From Chara braunii (lineage: Eukaryota; Streptophyta; Charophyceae; Charales; Characeae), in NCBI GenBank assembly GCA_003427395.1, contig BFEA01000151.1, forward strand, positions 435,296-465,008: DNA of 29,713 nt, read 5' to 3'. Positions 9,758 through 20,228 of the stretch are shown piece after piece. Below the pieces are notes generated by a model that searched no databases, was not told the DNA's origin, and saw nothing but the letters and a program-made list of their open reading frames with translations. A program made the translations under genes and the position numbers. The first letter of the stretch is position 1, and every line of letters begins with the position of its first letter.

Positions 9758-11572
9758 TAGCGCTCGAAATCCCAGACTTGTTGCAACTTGTTAAGACAAT
9801 CAGGTACCACAAAGTGGGGGTGGACCCGGCAGCGCTTACCAAGTTTGAGGATGAGGTTCGAAATGGCTACTGCCTGAATGGGAAGATAGCATTCAGCCCC
9901 GTATCATGGAAATAACAAGGTCAATCCCGACCGTTCATTTTTTAGGAGAACGATCCCAGAAGGCAGTGTGCGAAAATACAAACCCGTAGGAAAAAAAAAC
10001 AAGCCGGTCTCAATCCTAGTAGAAACGTCAAAGGAAGAGGCCATGGAAGGAGATCCTACGGGTTATAAGGGAGAGACGCGCAATGGAAGAGCATTGCATA
10101 CCAGACGAGGTAGTAGATACAATGAAAATAGGAGTGGAAGGGTTTTTAACAGCGGAAAAAACTCAGATGATAAGAAAGGCGTGCCAGGAGTTTCATTTAG
10201 CTTTCGCTTTCAACGATCATCAGAAAGGGCGATTGGACGCAAAGCTAGTTCCCCCTGTCAGGATCCACACCGTACAGCACGAGTGTTGGAATGATAAAGG
10301 GTCCGCCGACAAGTTTGGGATAGCAGCGGAGACCACCGATTTACTTAGAGCTAAGATAGATTCTTTCGTGGCTGAACCCACCGCATCCCCCTACGCGAAC
10401 AAGTGGTTCGTGTTCAGGAAGTCCAATAAGACGCTCAGGTGGATCCAGGACTTGCAAAAGCTCAATGCGGTAACAATTAGGGATGCAGGCTCGCTGCCAC
10501 AGACCGATATGTTGGCAGAATCTCATGCGGGGCGGAGTATTTACTCCCTGGTAGACTTGTACTCAGGATATGATCAGTTGCCGCTCGATGCGAGGGATAG
10601 ACCGTACACCGCAATGCACACCCCTGTAGGGCAGCTGCAGATGCAAGTGACCCTTATGGATTTTACAAATGCGGTAGCAGAGGCGCCGAGAAGGATGCTC
10701 GCCGTCACAGGGGATATATTTCCGGAAAAGTGTGAACCGTATATAGATGATAATCCCGTAAAAGACGCAAGGTACAAGGACGAGACGGAGGTCAAGCCGG
10801 GCGTACGAAAGTTTGTCTGGGACCACCTGCAGGATATTGAGGACCTACTCCAGCGATTCCTCATTTACAATATTACTGCAAGCGGACCCAAGAGCATCCT
10901 GGCCGTTCCGGAAGTAACCATACTGGGATTTCGTTGCGGAGCTTATGGGAGGAGACCCGACCCAGCAAAGACAGATAAGATCTCCCAGTGGCCGACACCC
11001 CTACGCACCACGACGGAAGTACGAGCCTTCCTAGGGGTGGTCGGGTTCTGGTGGATCTTCATCAAAGGATTCGCAAAGATAGCAGAGCCTATCCGCGCAA
11101 TGATTAGGGAAGCCGGCACTATGGATTGGACCGAGGATAGGGAAGCGGTAGCCCAGACCCTGAAAGACATCCTGTCATCCGATCAGGTCACTCTAACAGC
11201 ACCCTGTTTCAATGACGAGGTAGGACGGCCTTTCATCTTAGAAACAGATGGGGGACCGCTGACAGTTGGAGGAGTATTGATACATGGAAGCGAGAAAGGC
11301 CAATCAGATGTGAAAGTAGGACCCTGAATTCGACAGAACGGCGGTACTCACAGTTCAAGAAGGAGGTCTTAGCGATTCTGCATTGCCTTAAGACCTTTCA
11401 GGCATACCTGTTCGGAAGGCGATTTATCCTAAGGATCGATCCCACCAACGTTGTCGGGGCCCTAAAGAACTAAAAACCTATAGATCCAACCGTTGGCAGA
11501 TGGATAGGCTTCATATGGCAATTCGACTATAAGGTCGAGCGAATTGCAGGGCTTCGAAATAGAGCAGATGGG
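9676..11572 (+). pseudogene. pol: Reverse transcriptase-RNase H region of element A, frameshifted
   Basis: Several frames together encode this region. A short frame runs 9676-9912 (stop TAA 9913-9915), then about 9917-10082 (KYKPVGKK linker) in another frame, then the RT proper at 10083-11310. Motifs seen are SPYANKWFVFRK, LVDLYSGYDQ and the catalytic box YIDDN (10740-10754), followed by EVTILGFRC and VRAFLGVVGFWWIF. RNase H begins with FILETDGG near 11230. Near 11310 the frame shifts again, and RNase H continues with STERRYSQFKKEVLAIL and IDPTNV, with TAA at 11471-11473. The YIDDN box and the linker put it in a gypsy branch distinct from element B's YFDD. At least three frameshifts make it non-functional as written. 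Confidence 0.75.
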
Positions 11573-13402
11573 TTGAGCAGGGTATGTATCACGCCTGAAG
11601 GAGTAGAGGACGCGAAACCAATTGACGCCTTCCTGGAATACGAAGGAGGGACCCTTGTTGTGGGTCATGAGATGGCAGATCCAGCAACTACAACAGGTCA
11701 GTTGCTGATTCAGACCTTGGAAAATGGCGCACCTGCAGTGGTCGCAGAACTCAGGGAAGGACCAGTCACCACGGTCAGGCGCAGAGAGGAAAAAGACTCG
11801 TGCGGAGCAGAAGTAGGAGCCAGAGAGGAACTGATGGCAATGACCGTCGAAGGGGGACGGGACGCCGTGATGACGTTGGCCGAAGCCTGGGCGCTGAAGG
11901 ACTGTCAGTACCGAGTCAACCTCACTGAGGAGGAGCAGGGTACGGATCAGAAGGAACAAGAGTTCTTCCTCATACAGATGTACGAGGGCGTCTTCAAAGA
12001 AATCGGTCTGCTGCTTGTAAGGAACAAACAACCCACGAAAGTCAGTCCTAAGGCAAGGGAGGAAGTAGAAAAGTATGTCCTAAGAAATGGCGATCTGTTC
12101 AAAAAAGAGGAAGGGATGACACCTAGATGCGTCATTTGTGGGAGGTCTAGGCAGCTGGACATAATTCAGGCAATGCATGATGGGTTAGCTGGAGGTCATC
12201 GGTCGTCTAAAGGAACACTTGCGAAGATTGTGCCCCTGTACTTTTGGCCAGGGATGGCAGGCATGGTCGCAACGTATTGTCAAACGTGTCTAATATGTCA
12301 AGAAAGGATCACTGTATGAGTTTACGAGCCCCTTAGACCCACCCGGGTACTGGGACCCGGACACCTTGTTCACCTCGACCTTGCCGTTATGCCCGTATCA
12401 ACGGATGGGCTTAAATACATCTTGGATGCAAGGGATAATCTCAGGGGCTATGTAGAAGACGTAGCCCTCAAGAAGAAAACGGGGAAAGCAGTAGCCGACT
12501 GGGTGGAAGATTTCTACTTAAGGCACCCCTTCGTGCGCAGGTTTATAGCAGACAATGGGACAAAATTCGTTAACCAGGAAGTGTTGAACAGGCTTAAGAC
12601 ACTGTGTGTACCAATCAAGATCACCAAGCCCTACCATCCTGAGGCAAATGCACCAGTAGAAAGGGGTCACCGGACTTTGAAGAACACAATCGCAAAGTTC
12701 GCAACATATAATTTGGGAAGTTGGCCACAGTTTCTCAAGCAGGCAGTCTTCGCCGAGAACATGACTCCAAAAAGAACAACGGGATGTATTCCAGCAGAAC
12801 TCTGGTATGGAAGGGAGATCGACTTTTCGATAGAAGCCTTGGTCCCTACCTGGAACAGACTAGATGACGACCCACACTTGAGCACGAAAGAGCTAATCAC
12901 CGCACGTTGTCAGCAGGTCGCCAGGAATGAGGAGGCACTCGAGGAAGTAGTCAATTGTGTGACGGACAGCCGAATGAGGAATAAAGCAAGATGGGACCAG
13001 GTTAAGAACATTCGGAAGGGGCCACTCCAGGTGGGGGAAAAGGTGCTAGTTAGGAACTCGGCTCTTGAGAGCACATGGTCCGGGCAGCTGGGAAAAAGAT
13101 TCAAAGGGCCTTACAGGATCGCTAAGCGGGTGGGACTGAACACATTTGAACTTGAGGATCTCGATGGTACTAGCATAAAACGGCCATTTCCGGGACAGAT
13201 TGGTCAGATTTTTGAGCAGGGATCCGGTGGAACAGTGGCTACAAGAGGTCCAGGACAGGGAAATTGGGGAACTGACAGCCTGAAAGGCAGGCAACTGGCT
13301 ATAAGTTATGGACCGCCTCCCTGTGGAAGTGATCATGACCACAGGGATTGCTCGTTTGTGTGTCTTGACTTTTGTGGAACGTGGGGAGACTGCCTGGGCT
13401 GA
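11573..13402 (+). pseudogene. pol: Integrase region of element A, one internal stop
   Basis: Same frame as the end of RNase H. It starts after RADGLSRV with a spacer, then an HHCC zinc domain at about 12170-12305 (H-x6-H, then C-x2-C in CLICQ). A TGA at 12317-12319 interrupts it, and the frame continues from 12320. The catalytic core is visible: HLVHLDLAVMP (first Asp), RFIADNGTKF (second Asp) and HPEANAPVERGHRT (Glu). A GPY/F-type tail follows (RFKGPYRIAKR near 13100). No chromodomain is seen. After about 13200 the frame runs into a tandem repeat and stops at 13400-13402. The best preserved part of pol here is 12389-13200. Confidence 0.78.
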
Positions 13403-13586
13403 CTGTGACTGGGCCTGGGAGCACGGGACAGTGTATTATAGTTTTTGCGGGGTAACGCTAGGGACTGTCAACCCGAGGTACCTATGGGCTGGAACAATGT
13501 ACCATAGTTTTTGGGGGGGGGTGATGCTGTGGACTGCCTACATGGGGCACCTATGTGTTGGGACAATGTGTCGAGGGTTTTAAGGG
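13388..13586 (+). repeat. Degenerate tandem repeat, about 70 bp, 2.8 units
   Basis: Units begin with GACTG at 13388, 13463 and 13532. Each contains a variant of (G)GGACA(A/G)TGT followed by ATAGTTTTT and a G-run. The first unit overlaps the end of the integrase frame. The G9 run at 13513-13521 looks like a polypurine tract, but no LTR start with a matching copy follows it. Confidence 0.6.
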
Positions 13587-13603
13587 ATAATGGGGCTAGC
13601 AAC

Positions 13604-13610
13604 TATATAG
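13604..13610 (+). promoter_or_regulatory. Weak TATA-like box before the acidic ORF
   Basis: TATATAG lies 67 bp before the first ATG of the acidic ORF (13677). Motif alone; no other promoter evidence. Confidence 0.2.
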
Positions 13611-13676
13611 GGGCAAACAAAAGTTCTAGGGAAGCCTCCAAAAGCCGCAAATGGGAGTGAAAGGGAATGCGTGTGT

Positions 13677-14363
13677 ATGAGGGGTACCGTGACTGTTATG
13701 CATGAACAGGGCCAGGCGAGGAGAAAACAGCAAGAAAACAGCAAGATGGAGTACGGAAATGAAAATGACAGCAACGCCATCAATAGGCCGGAAGAGGGAC
13801 AGTCGTCTAGGCAAGCTGAAGAGTCAAGCTCCAGGAAAAGGAAGTTGTATGTGGGGTTCGATCACAACCTAGTTGTGAACAGGGGGGGCAGAAAGCAAGG
13901 AACCAGAGGACCATCACCACTAAAGGAAGGGGAGCCAATAGAGCTGCCTTCAGACAGTGATCCTAGTAGTAAGGAAGAGGGGAACCCAGAGGAAGGACAA
14001 CGGTCGGGAGAGAATGAGCCCATTGAGTTCATTGACCTCACCAGCGACGAGGAGGAAGATGAGGTAACAACGCCCACACGGGAAGATCGGGGAAGAGAAG
14101 AGGACCCAGGGGAAGAAAAGGACCCATGGAAAAAAAAATTCGGGCCAACTTTCAGCGATTGGTTCGATCAATGGGCCAGTATTTTACGTTATCAGTGGGC
14201 AATGAAGGACCAGGAAAAGTTGAGCAGGGGAGAAGACATATCCCCAACAACCTTCTTTTCAGAAGAAACGCTTCGCTATCTACAGACGATAAAGAGGCTA
14301 ATGGAGCAAGAGATGGAGGACCGTGTAAGGAGGGAGGCTCGGCGCCGGGCACCGGGACAGTAA
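13677..14363 (+). CDS. Acidic ORF with SUMO-interaction-like motif, downstream of pol
   Basis: 228 codons from ATG 13677 to TAA at 14361-14363. The frame also admits a GTG at 13671, and a later ATG at 13746 (MEYGNEND) is a possible start. The N-terminal half is hydrophilic, with a basic SSRKRKLY stretch that could act as a nuclear signal. The middle contains IELPSDSD and then EFIDLTSDEEEDE. The latter closely fits the hydrophobic core plus acidic flank of SUMO-interaction motifs. The C-terminal 80 residues look helical and charged (DWFDQWASILRYQW, then LRYLQTIKRLMEQEME). There is no membrane segment, so it is not envelope-like. The frame is uninterrupted, unlike gag-pol. It could be an accessory protein of element A or a captured host gene. 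I do not recognise the family. Confidence 0.5.
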   Translation: MRGTVTVMHEQGQARRKQQENSKMEYGNENDSNAINRPEEGQSSRQAEESSSRKRKLYVGFDHNLVVNRGGRKQGTRGPSPLKEGEPIELPSDSDPSSKEEGNPEEGQRSGENEPIEFIDLTSDEEEDEVTTPTREDRGREEDPGEEKDPWKKKFGPTFSDWFDQWASILRYQWAMKDQEKLSRGEDISPTTFFSEETLRYLQTIKRLMEQEMEDRVRREARRRAPGQ

Positions 14364-15327
14364 AAAGGGACACCAGGCATGATGGGAATAGCTGGGAATC
14401 GGGGAAGGGTTGGTAACCGGGCAGCAAGAACGGCCATCTTTCCTTTTTGCGCATTTGAACTTCTTTCCGAATGAACTGTGATGAGACAGCTGCTAAGCTC
14501 GAAGCGGCTAAGGACTGGGTAACGAATGCTACTTCATATAAGTCGTTGCTTCTTCGAGAATGGGCACGAGAATTTTTTTGCACTTAGAATAAAATTCTGG
14601 ATGGCTGGGTAGATTAAGGGAAAGAAAAAGGGGAAACAGCGGGGATCTAGACGAAGACGAGTCTGTAATGTTGTCTTTGCATTCGAACTCTGTCTCCTTA
14701 TTTTTCCTTGTAAGGACTGCAATGAAACTACTTTTTGGATTGAGGAAGCTAGTAGAGGGTGAGTGATCAGGACTACTTTGTATAAGTACTCGCTCCATTT
14801 GGGAAATATGAGTTTTTTGGGTAGTAAGAAAGGGATTGGGGGTTGGCTGACTTTATGGGCAGCGGCATGTGAGCTCTTGAATGTTGGAAGAAACCTTCGT
14901 GACGAAAGTCTTTCCTTTGAGTTATGTATCCATGAATTGAATGAGTCTTTGCACAAGTCCTTGTGAGAGGTTAGGGGACCTATGGGTAAAAAGGCATGAA
15001 GGACCCTCTTCCCTAGGAGCCTAATCCAACCGGTTCCATGTCGTCCCAGGACAGCAAACGCATGTGAGTCCAGAGAAAGAGAAAACATGGAGAGAAGTCA
15101 GCACCCCGCGTAATGGTTGAACGACCGGCTGGGCTAGTGCTGCTTGGGGATGCGATCTTTAACTCGAGTACTAGACGCTAAGTCGGATGTATGGATGGAT
15201 GTAAGAATGACAAAAGATATGAGGAAAAGGAAGAAGCATGCGTAAAAACCTAAGACGATGGCCGCCCTCTAACCCCCGAGACGTGATAGGATGCGTGTCC
15301 TCGAGGCCCACCCCCTCGGGTGCTAAC
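14364..15327. other. Non-coding stretch with a degenerate duplication
   Basis: No supported gene. Segments near 14440-14640 and 14670-14880 look like an old tandem duplication of about 240 bp. Both have TTGC(GC)ATT(T/C)GAAC at the left and CTACTT(CA/TG)TATAAGT further right, followed by a G/A/T-rich tail with a T-run. The TATAAGT in both copies is TATA-like. Open frames on either strand in this stretch have no recognisable product. Confidence 0.35.
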
Positions 15328-15479
15328 ATTGCAATGGACAAGGATGACCCTAATCAGGCTGCCTAATTGAAATGGATAAGGATGGTCCTAACCAGACTGT
15401 CCGATTGCAATGGATAAGACTGACCTAACCAGGCTGTTCGACTTGGAACTGGAAAGAACGACCCTAACCAAGTTGTTCG
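15328..15479 (+). repeat. 38-bp tandem repeat, 4 units
   Basis: Four units of 37-39 bp exactly fill 152 bp. Each contains (A)TTG(C/A)AATGGA(C/T)AA followed by CCTAA(C/T)CA(G/A)(G/A)CTG. A frame open across this and the next repeat (15410-15751) is repeat-derived and not called a gene. Confidence 0.75.
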
Positions 15480-15658
15480 GAATGGCCCCTGACAAGGGTC
15501 ATTCTTTGGAATTGGCACTGGGGTCCCCTTGCATGGCTGCTTGTGATGCATGGAACTGGAAGAGCGGAACTTTGGAAAAGAGATTGGAAGAGTTGAGCCT
15601 TGGAAAAGACATTGAAAGAGATATTGGACTCAGTCGTGGAAGGGATATTGCATTGAGC

Positions 15659-15748
15659 ATTGGACTGAGAATGAGCACTGGACTGAGATTGAGCCTGGGA
15701 ATGAGACTGAGCATCGAAATTGAATTGAGCATTGGAAAAGGCATTGCA
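15659..15748 (+). repeat. 18-bp tandem repeat, 5 units
   Basis: Five consecutive 18-bp units of the form ATTGGACTGAGAATGAGC with substitutions. More diverged relatives extend left to about 15600. The multiple-of-three period gives a periodic open frame of alternating Leu/Ser/Gly, an artefact of the repeat. Confidence 0.7.
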
Positions 15749-16719
15749 TAAACAGGGGACCCTAGGCAACTGGAAATGGACTTGGAAAGAGCCTTGAAAT
15801 GAAATTTCTCTTTTCTTCTAGTCTTTGGCCTCAACAAGAGGGGGATACCGGCGCATGCACCGCGACCCCAAAGACCTCTATCTCCTTGAGGGAAAAAGTC
15901 TCAGCGCGACCTGTTCCTCTTGTAAGAGGATGAGGGTTAAAGGACTAAGGCACCCACCACTTTGATCGGTGCGGGACGTCCGGAACCACCTCCGACAATG
16001 AGCTCTAGTCGGGGAGTTCCAACTACGCCTCCTGTTGAACGCCTAAACGTCAAAGGGCGAGAGAGCCAAATGGGCAGGAAAGTCATTCTCATCTAGTCTA
16101 TTTTGCTACTCTCCAACCACACGCTATGTCATAGAGGGGTGGCATGGTCGTTTGGGTCGGACCACGGCTGCCCGCGCTAAGTTGGGCGGCACTGTCCAAG
16201 GGGAGAGGCCGGCGAGGTACCGGGTGGAGTCCGCCACCACCACGAGGCATTGACACTGCCCTGCCGGAACATTACAACCGTTTCGGGACTAATTGCGAGG
16301 TCTTCGTAACTGCACTCGCGGACTGATCGAGAGCCCCAACTCTCTTGAAAGGAAGAGACCGAAATCCAGAAAATCACCACTCGGGAGGAACGATTCGCGA
16401 GGAACACTCTTACGGCTTGGCGAGGCCCTGGCAGGCTTGGATTGGACCTACCTGGCAGACGTGAGGAGGAACCTTGGTATTGGTGCTCGCCACGTAAGAG
16501 AAGAAAGGTCGGACCAGGTAGAAGGATGAAACGTCGTCCGCTAGGGAAGAACTGATCACTCTTCCTTTTGTGAAGCGGATGGGCTCGTGTCCTTGACTTG
16601 CGGTCGGCAGGCCAAAGGTCTGCGTACCTCCGGGTGAGGACCAGTCGGGCGATGGGGACATCGCGTTTTGAGTGGGGGGAAGGTGCGCCATCTACCAACG
16701 AATACGCATGAAAATAAGA
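15749..16719. other. Non-coding, nothing recognised
   Basis: Mixed-composition DNA with no convincing ORF, RNA gene or repeat that I can see. Short frames on both strands lack family features. Confidence 0.4.
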
Positions 16720-17030
16720 CTTGTAATTGGTTTTGCATGGGCTTGGGAAAAAGAGGCCTGTCAAGATGGTCGGAACAGAAAAAGATTGTAATTGGCTTGT
16801 ATGGGCCTGAGAAAATGGGGTCTGGCAACACGCTAGAGCAGAAAGGACTTGAGTCAGTAACATGGTATAAACTTGAGAAAAATGGCTTCGCAAGATAGCC
16901 AGGAAAGAAAGGGCTGGTGTGATTGATTACGCATAGACCTAGGAAAGGAATTGGCAGACTGAGAGTTGGTTGTGTAATTGGCTCGTATAAGCTTGAAAAG
17001 ATAAGAAGTGGCTGAGGGGTGAGCCAAGCA
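16720..17030 (+). repeat. Degenerate tandem repeat, about 62 bp, about 5 units
   Basis: Recurring pattern TTGTAATTGG(C/T)T.GTATGGGCTTGAGAAAA in steps of roughly 60-65 bp, heavily diverged. Three of the five units keep TGTAATTGG. Confidence 0.5.
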
Positions 17031-17336
17031 TTGCACATGGAGAGTCAATTAAGTAAGGGGCAAGAAAAGGCAGAGGATGATATGCATGCGAAATTAGCAG
17101 GACCTGAGAAAGGCCGGAAGGAATAACCCGGGAAGAATGCATGTGGATTTGGCTATGTCTGAGGTTCGGGGAGAGGAAAAATTGTACTGAAAATGAGTGG
17201 ATGTCCTAAGAGTAATCAATGAGACAAAACCAAAAGGATTTCTGCTCGAGAATGTTTTCTCAATGAAATGGGAAGATAGATTTGAGATTACAAATGCAGC
17301 CCCCAAGACATTGTCAAGAGCGAGAAATAACCTACA

Positions 17337-17737
17337 ATGAAAAACCAGTTGCAGGGCATGTCTGTGGTCAGACCCCTCCAAGGGGCGATGCTAGTCAACT
17401 TGATGAGGGAAAGAGACACCAAACTGCTTAAGCTCCTTGACGTGTTGCTAGCTCGCACCTGGAGGAAGCCATGACAAATGATCCTTGTGACATCCGTCGC
17501 CAAAATCTCCCTTTACCTCAGTCCCTGGGGAGGATGATGGGCGCGGCGTCCTCTCTCTTATGGAACGATACGGGAAGTTGTGAGGAAGCCCTTAGGTATG
17601 TGGGAGTTCCAGTGAGAAAGAGATACAGTTGTGAGACGGACGTTGATGCACAAAGAGTGTTACGCGCTCATTACAAAGACATTATTGAGCTTGGGGACGT
17701 TACGCAATCCAAAGGAAACCCGAAACAAAAACCCTAA
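17337..17737 (+). pseudogene. DNMT3-like cytosine-5 DNA methyltransferase fragment
   Basis: The frame 17471-17737 (88 codons, ATG start) encodes EEALRYVGVPVRKRYSCE, then TDVDAQRVLRAHY, then IIELGDVTQ. This order, an (A)L..(L/V)G(I/V)PV..Y.(S)CE.D..A..V stretch followed by (I/L)GDVT, fits motifs II and III of the C5-methyltransferase fold as in DNMT3 enzymes, which transfer methyl from S-adenosylmethionine to cytosine. The expected motif I (F.G.G) seems eroded to WNDTGS. An overlapping frame at 17337-17474 (45 codons, ending LLARTWRKP) may be a frameshifted upstream part. The catalytic PC motif IV and all later motifs are absent downstream, so the piece cannot be an active enzyme. It lies in the 3' region of element A. 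Methyltransferase capture by algal retrotransposons is known, which makes capture plausible, but a host-gene fragment is also possible. Confidence 0.5.
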
Positions 17738-18329
17738 TCCCTCCATACCCTCCCCCGCCCCAACAGGAGGAAACTTAAAGAAGGACCCGAGGAAAGAGTG
17801 AGAAAGACAAAAAGAACCCTAGCAAGCTAACTACTCATCCCACCCCACTCCTCTTCCCTGTCTGTCTATCACTCCAAAAATTCCTACTGACCATGGATCG
17901 GTGCGAGATGAGGACATCGTGAATGATTGGGGGGAATATGTCGGGACTGGTGAGTCCCGAATGATTTTCCGTCACTCGAGAGACTGTATTTGACCAATTT
18001 GTGCACGACAGAGAAAATCGGAGGCAGAAATGCTGGAAAAACCGAAAGTGTGAGTACGGACAGTAGGAGGTTAGAGACTGTCCGGAGTCGTCAAGACCAC
18101 CAAAGCTAAAGAGGAATTGTCTAAGCAGGAAGCGGCAAAGAAATGTGAGAGAATAGCAAGGGTGACTCCTTCCCCAAGGGACGAAGGATGGCCCCTCGGA
18201 AGTTGGTAGCAGCATGAGAAGTGCGCAGCAAGGGAAGGAAGAAAGTGGGAAGGGACAGGGCGCAAGGCACAGACACGACGCGGCGGCAGGTTCGGCCGAG
18301 GAGATCGCAGGTTAGGGGGAACCGGCGCC
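17738..18329. other. Non-coding, nothing recognised
   Basis: C-rich then mixed DNA. I looked here for the missing PC and ENV motifs of a methyltransferase and saw none. No RNA gene seen. Confidence 0.4.
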
Positions 18330-18760
18330 CGGAGCGGAACGGCGTGTGGGACACAAAGGGAAAGGGGGGGGCGGAGACCGCCGCAAGGCGGAAGGACGTC
18401 AGGAGCACCAAGGGAAGACGTGGTACAGGAGGGGTAGGAGTGTTGGGGACCACATGGGATCGGAAGACGGGGCGGTACCAACAGGACAAAGAGCCAAGGA
18501 CACGCGGGACCAGGGGACGGCGTGGTGCCGGCAGGGCGAAGTACCGGGAACCGCGTGAGACCAAGGGAAAAAACATAATGTAGGCGGGCCGAGTACCAGG
18601 GACCGCGTGGGCCTAGATAAAATGGCGGCACCCGCGGAACCACTAGCAGGACGAGTATCGACGGGATAAAGTGTCGGAAGCCGTTAACGAGGGCAGAAGA
18701 CCGGAGCCGTCGACGGAACAAAGGGCGACCGACCCAAGGGGAGTACACGAGGACGGGACG
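18330..18760 (+). repeat. GC-rich degenerate tandem repeat, about 50-60 bp
   Basis: Repeated GTACC(A/G)GGA(C/A)CGCGTG(G/A)GACCAAGGGAA-like units with GGCGG.AC..(G)CAGGACGA spacers, strongly diverged. It gives long Arg/Gly-rich frames on the + strand (18221-18583, GTG start) and Pro/Arg/Leu-rich frames on the - strand (18071-18748), which I regard as by-products. Confidence 0.45.
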
Positions 18761-19481
18761 TCACTCGGGACGACGCCGAAAAAAGGAGAGAGACTAGGGA
18801 TAATAAGAAAAAGAGGAGAAGCCGAGTGCTGACGAAAATTGACGACCGAACGAGGAGAGACGGGCGTGAGACGGGAAAGACGGAGGACACCTGGAGCGAC
18901 CCAGGGGGGATCCGGGATCAGACGCAACGACAACAAAAATAAAATAACCTGACAACAGGTGGACGGGACCATCCGGGCTAGGGAGTCCGGATGAAAACAC
19001 TAAGTACCGCCGCGACAAGCGCCGGCGGGAGGTGCCGAGGGGAAGAAAAGAGGGAATAGCGGCAGTAAGAGGGGCCGGCCAGCAGTCCGAGTATCCTGGA
19101 TCAGCCAGGCAAGAAAAACAAAGTTCCAAGGACTCCGCGTGAAAAAAAAAAAAAAAAAGCTGGCGGGAGAAAATCGGAGCAAGGGGGTTTCAAAACTGGA
19201 AACATCGGTAGCAAAAAGGAGCCCCCTTCGGCCTTGGGGGTGCCGCTACTGCAGTCCGAGGTGCAACGGCCATATGCCGGCTGCAAATCAGGCCTTGGGA
19301 AAGGTCCAACAACTAGAAAAAGGAGAAATAGNTGTTCGACACTTGTCCCAACAGTAAATGAGAAAAGAAAGGAGAAAAAGGGGGGAGAATGAGACAAAGG
19401 AGGAGGACGGAGTGGAGGAAAAAGTGCCGNCAGGTTGGGACTTCAGCNGTAGGGACTGGCAGGTCTCAATGATGACCTCAT
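18761..19481. other. Purine-rich non-coding DNA with A-run and Ns
   Basis: No gene supported. Contains an uninterrupted A17 run at 19142-19158 and single N characters at 19332, 19430 and 19448 that probably mark assembly gaps. Confidence 0.5.
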
Positions 19482-19502
19482 CCCTCCTAGATCCTAGGAG
19501 GG
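19482..19502. repeat. Perfect 9-bp inverted repeat, 3-nt loop
   Basis: CCCTCCTAG (19482-19490) and CTAGGAGGG (19494-19502) are exact reverse complements around ATC. Confidence 0.85.
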
Positions 19503-19510
19503 CAGTCCGG

Positions 19511-19549
19511 ATTGCAGAGATAATGTCCTTGGGGCATTATCTCTGCAAT
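19511..19549. repeat. Perfect 15-bp inverted repeat (hairpin)
   Basis: ATTGCAGAGATAATG (19511-19525) and CATTATCTCTGCAAT (19535-19549) are exact reverse complements. The 9-nt loop TCCTTGGGG can add three more pairs, leaving a 3-nt loop. It starts only 8 bp after another perfect hairpin. Confidence 0.9.
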
Positions 19550-20228
19550 ATCTGAATTTAAGCAACAAAAATAAAGAAAAATGCTGATGTGAGTTGGCCG
19601 GCTCATTTTTGGGCCTTAGATCTGAGATCTGATCTTGCGGAGGAGGAGATCTAGCCGTTTTTTGGGGGCTGACACAAAACGGCTAGCTCCTGAAATGAGT
19701 AGGTAGCAAAATGGAGGGAAAACCAAGAGAGGAACAAAACAAAACTGCGAATTTGGCCCAAGGTTTGAGCCAGGTACATCAAAAAAAAATAAAAATTGGA
19801 GCAAAAGACTCAAGTTTGGAGCAAGGGGGGGCTTGGAGTAACTTGGAATGATGAGGACCATAGATCTCAGCCAAATCCAAGGCTGAGATCTGTGCCGCCA
19901 CTTGAAAAAATACAACGGCCTACCCAAAGGAGGCCTAGACAAAAAAAAAGGCGAAAAATGGGCCTTGAGGCCCTCAATCTTCAGTAAAGGCTGCATTTTG
20001 GGAAAGGCTACCCCAAAAGGCAACACTTTTAGAGGTAAAAAGAGGCCGGGGTAGGCCAAGGGGTAGTCCGAGAAGGTACCAGCCTCTCGGACTGCATGTA
20101 CCTTGCCAAAATGAGGCCCAGGTACCCCCGGAGAGACCAAAACCGAAAATCTGGCCTTTGGGGTACCACGCTCCACCTAGAGGCACTTGGAGGGGCCTAG
20201 AGGTTGGGCGGTGCACCTGTTCCAGCCT
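19550..20228. other. Non-coding, rich in perfect inverted repeats
   Basis: No gene supported. Two further exact inverted repeats: AGATCTCAGCC / GGCTGAGATCT at 19862-19872 and 19881-19891 (8-nt loop), and AGTCCGAGA / TCTCGGACT at 20065-20073 and 20085-20093 (11-nt loop). Short AGATCTGAGATCT copies near 19619 can also pair with the first. The stretch precedes a TATA box and may be the promoter half of an unrecognised LTR or small element. Confidence 0.5.

Noticed and set aside
13513-13530. G9 run followed by TGATGCTG as a polypurine tract and 3' LTR start for element A
   Set aside because: The sequence after it does not recur at the left end, and the G-run belongs to a 70-bp tandem repeat; the LTR copy ending at 25263 fits better.
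15410-15751. 113-codon Leu/Ser/Gly-rich frame
   Set aside because: It spans the 38-bp and 18-bp tandem repeats; the periodic residues follow from the repeats.
18221-18583. Arg/Gly-rich + strand frame of 120 codons
   Set aside because: GTG start and repeat-derived composition.
18071-18748. Long Pro/Arg/Leu-rich frame on the - strand (225 aa)
   Set aside because: It is antisense to a GC-rich degenerate tandem repeat, has no domain, and similar frames open on the other strand for the same reason.
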